A stretch of 54,466 bases of DNA. It comes from Pseudogracilibacillus sp037892545. Lineage in GTDB: Bacteria; Bacillota; Bacilli; Bacillales; Amphibacillaceae. The position numbers were made by a program, and so were the translations under genes. Below the pieces are notes generated by a model. It was not told the DNA's origin and did no database searches. It worked only from the letters and a program-made list of their open reading frames with translations. Below are positions 52,374 through 54,466 of the stretch, piece by piece. The stretch spans positions 1 to 54,466 of the forward strand of contig NZ_JBBKBG010000015.1 in the NCBI RefSeq assembly GCF_037892545.1. Direction: 5' to 3'. Each line of letters begins with the position of its first letter. Within the stretch, counting starts at the first letter, position 1.

Positions 52374-54125
52374 GTGAAGATTAAGTGGAATAGGAAAAGT
52401 TTAGCGATAAAAATGGTTGCCATTACTTTAAGTATGATTTTCTTATTAATGATTGTTGGAATTATTTTACTTCAATATATGGGAAAGGTTTCGACGGAGA
52501 AAACATTAGCATTATATGCAGAAGAGGCTGTTGAAAATAGTAAAAATTATATGGATGTTCCGACATATAAACAATTTTTAGAACAGCAAAAAGAGGATGA
52601 CGTATATAGAGAACTAAAAACATCCATGAATGATTTTCGCGAAAAAGCGGATTTACTGTACGTATATACGATTTCGTTAGAAGACGATAAGTCATATGTT
52701 ATGATTAATGGTCAGCCAGAAAATGCTGAAGTTCAAACAGCAATCAAAGAGGAAACGACGACATATAGTCCAGAGTTATTACAATCTGTTTTAGATGGTG
52801 CAATCATTTCTACTGAAATACGAGAAAATGAAATATACGGGGATTTTTTAACCGCATTAGCCCCGTTGGAAGATGAAAATGGAAATGCTATTGGTATCAT
52901 TGCTGTGGATATTAGTGCAGAAAAAGTACAAACAATTACGGACAATGTAATGAAAAAGGTATTGCCTATTGTCTTAATTGTATTTGTCGTTATTTTTATC
53001 GTTACATCTATTGGTCTATTATATTATGTGTTAAAACAAATGCGTCCATTACAGACCATTAAAGAAATTGCAGAAAAAATTGCAGTTGGAAATCTAAAAG
53101 CAGCAAGTGAACAAATTACTTCTTTACCAAATAATCGTCAAGATGAAGTTGGTCAATTAAGTACATCATTCGAGGTGATGGTAGAAGAATTAGAAGATGT
53201 CATGACTCAAGTGGCGACAACATCTGAGCTTGTTGCTGCCTCATCCGAAGAACTATTTGCAAGTGCTGATCAATCATTAGAAGCGAACCGTCAAATGGAG
53301 CAATTAATGGAAGGGTTCGCTACTGGTGCACAAACACAACATGATTATGTGGAGCAGACTGCTATGAATATGCAGGAAATGAATACAGGTATTGAAACGA
53401 TTGCTAGTGCAGCAACGAATGCAACAAACTCTGCTGTCCAAGTGTTAGAAGAAGCACAAGCAGGGCATGAAACAATTGAAAAGGTTGTCACACAAATGCA
53501 AGCAATTAATGATACAAATCTGGATATTGAAAAAGTGATTCAACGATTAGTAAGCCAATCTAAGCGTATTGAAGAAATGTTATATGCGATTACGGATATT
53601 GCGGAACAAACGAATTTGCTTGCACTAAATGCAGCAATAGAAGCAGCACGAGCAGGAGAGCACGGTAGAGGATTTGCCATTGTTGCCGAAGAAGTACGTA
53701 CCTTAGCAGATCAATCGAAACAATCTGTAGATGAAATAGCTCAATTAATTCAAACAATTCATGTGGATGTTGAACAGGCTGTTGTGACGATGGATAAAGG
53801 AAAACAAGAATCTGAGACTGGAATTGATATTGCAGCACAAACGACAAAAGCAATGGAAGAAATTATTATGAGTATTCAATGTGTAACGAATGAAATGCAA
53901 GATGTATCTGCTTCCACCCAACAAATGGCAGCGACAAGTGATCAGGTCAATGATATCATGAAACAAGTAGAAACAATCACTAATACAGTAGTGGAAAACA
54001 CGAAAAAAACCGTAGCGAGTATTGAAGGACAAAGTAGTGCAATGGAAGATGTTACAAGTGCAAGTCATGACTTAAGTTTAGTTGGACAAAAATTACAAGA
54101 AATGTTACATAAATTCACGTTATAA
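52374..54125 (+). CDS. Methyl-accepting chemotaxis protein
   Basis: Membrane chemoreceptor signalling to CheA/CheW. About 583 residues: first membrane helix (12-33), an extracellular sensor of about 165 residues that looks Cache-like, second helix (about 198-222), HAMP (about 222-275), then a long coiled coil with the conserved hairpin tip Glu-Gln-Thr-Asn-Leu-Leu-Ala-Leu-Asn-Ala-Ala-Ile-Glu-Ala-Ala-Arg-Ala-Gly-Glu near 410-430. Ligand unknown. GTG 52374 is chosen for AAAGGAG nine bases upstream; the open frame runs to a TTG at 52311 without a site. It is not normally found in this neighbourhood. Confidence 0.93.
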   Translation: MKIKWNRKSLAIKMVAITLSMIFLLMIVGIILLQYMGKVSTEKTLALYAEEAVENSKNYMDVPTYKQFLEQQKEDDVYRELKTSMNDFREKADLLYVYTISLEDDKSYVMINGQPENAEVQTAIKEETTTYSPELLQSVLDGAIISTEIRENEIYGDFLTALAPLEDENGNAIGIIAVDISAEKVQTITDNVMKKVLPIVLIVFVVIFIVTSIGLLYYVLKQMRPLQTIKEIAEKIAVGNLKAASEQITSLPNNRQDEVGQLSTSFEVMVEELEDVMTQVATTSELVAASSEELFASADQSLEANRQMEQLMEGFATGAQTQHDYVEQTAMNMQEMNTGIETIASAATNATNSAVQVLEEAQAGHETIEKVVTQMQAINDTNLDIEKVIQRLVSQSKRIEEMLYAITDIAEQTNLLALNAAIEAARAGEHGRGFAIVAEEVRTLADQSKQSVDEIAQLIQTIHVDVEQAVVTMDKGKQESETGIDIAAQTTKAMEEIIMSIQCVTNEMQDVSASTQQMAATSDQVNDIMKQVETITNTVVENTKKTVASIEGQSSAMEDVTSASHDLSLVGQKLQEMLHKFTL

Positions 54126-54131
54126 GACGAG

Positions 54132-54175
54132 AAAAATAGACGCCATTGTCATGAAGACGATGACGTCTATTTTTG
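54132..54175. terminator. Bidirectional terminator between mcp and rpmB
   Basis: AAAAATAGACG (54132-54142) and CGTCTATTTTT (54164-54174) are exactly complementary, with an inner CATTGTC/GACGATG stem. A-run and T-run on either side let it serve both converging genes. Confidence 0.92.
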
Positions 54176-54188
54176 TATAAAAAGTCGA

Positions 54189-54377
54189 TTATACACGTTC
54201 AACTTTTCCTGATTTTAAAGCACGTGCAGAAACGTATACTTTTTGAGGCTTTCCATCAACCATAATTCTAACTTTTTGTACGTTCGCTTTCCATTTACGT
54301 TTGTTAGCGTTCATAGCGTGTGAACGGTGGTTTCCAGTTCCAGTTTTACGTCCAGTAACAACACATTTTCTTGACAT
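54189..54377 (-). CDS. rpmB: 50S ribosomal protein L28
   Basis: Ribosomal protein of 62 residues, starting Met-Ser-Arg-Lys-Cys-Val-Val-Thr-Gly-Arg-Lys, with Gly-Asn-His-Arg-Ser-His-Ala-Met-Asn and Arg-Ala-Leu-Lys-Ser-Gly-Lys-Val. Only one cysteine occurs in this N-terminal region, so this looks like a zinc-free form. The start at 54377 follows AGGAGGG; a longer upstream frame is not supported. It lies opposite to spoVM-mcp, as it does beside spoVM in B. subtilis. A possible promoter lies in 54400-54450 (TTGCAA, 17 bp, TAAATT on the minus strand), weak. Confidence 0.96.
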   Translation of the reverse strand: MSRKCVVTGRKTGTGNHRSHAMNANKRKWKANVQKVRIMVDGKPQKVYVSARALKSGKVERV

Positions 54378-54466
54378 ACGAATCCCTCCTAACTGCATAT
54401 GTGTGTATACATACCTTATATAATTTATCACAATGGACATTATTTTGCAATTGTAATTAAATAGTA

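Overview
The window is about 54 kb of low-GC chromosome from an endospore-forming, meso-DAP-type Firmicute, most likely a Bacillaceae. Sporulation genes (spoVD, spoVE, spoIIGA, sigE, sigG, spoVM) are embedded in housekeeping operons whose order follows the Bacillus subtilis dcw-spoIIG-ylm-ileS-pyr-ylo region. Species cannot be named from the sequence. Nearly all genes are on the + strand; exceptions are a truncated transposase start at the left edge, rqcH and rpmB.

Layout. (1) 1-204: end of an apparent IS21-type insertion sequence. (2) 247-12120: a dcw cluster, spoVD-murE-murF-mraY-murD-spoVE-divIB-ftsA-ftsZ, making and polymerising peptidoglycan precursor and building the division ring; murG and murB are not in their usual place between spoVE and divIB. 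(3) 12121-12720: a non-coding island with a striking 21-bp tandem repeat, followed by a probable Spo0A-type spoIIG promoter. (4) 12721-18434: spoIIGA-sigE-sigG, then ylmC-ylmE-sepF-ylmG-ylmH-divIVA. (5) 18479-23296: T-box-controlled ileS, lspA and an RluD-type pseudouridine synthase. (6) 23293-34468: a complete de novo UMP operon, pyrR-pyrB-pyrC-carA-carB-pyrK-pyrD-pyrF-pyrE, with two PyrR attenuators and a LysR-type regulator at its end. (7) 34469-34992: a gene-free stretch with hairpins and possible IS debris. (8) 34993-54377: rqcH (minus), a Ca2+ P-type ATPase, yicC-family gene, remA, gmk, rpoZ, coaBC, priA, fmt, rsmB, prpC, prkC, rsgA, rpe, the 26-codon spoVM, a chemoreceptor and rpmB (minus).

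How it works together: the left half couples wall synthesis, division and asymmetric-septation sporulation control; the middle is pyrimidine synthesis under UMP/PyrR attenuation; the right half holds translation-linked and wall-stress signalling genes.

Most notable: the carA product keeps its overall fold but has lost the nucleophilic cysteine, the catalytic histidine and most glutamine-contacting residues of the class I amidotransferase site, so the pyr-operon carbamoyl-phosphate synthase should be unable to use glutamine through this subunit. Other items worth a second look are the 21-bp repeat array after ftsZ, an RBS-sequestering hairpin before sigG, an inverted repeat covering a ribosome-binding site between murD and spoVE, a 74-bp pyrB/pyrC overlap, a D97E change in RqcH and a nested-stem leader before coaBC. 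I saw no CRISPR array, phage, tRNA/rRNA gene or obvious new multi-gene defence system.
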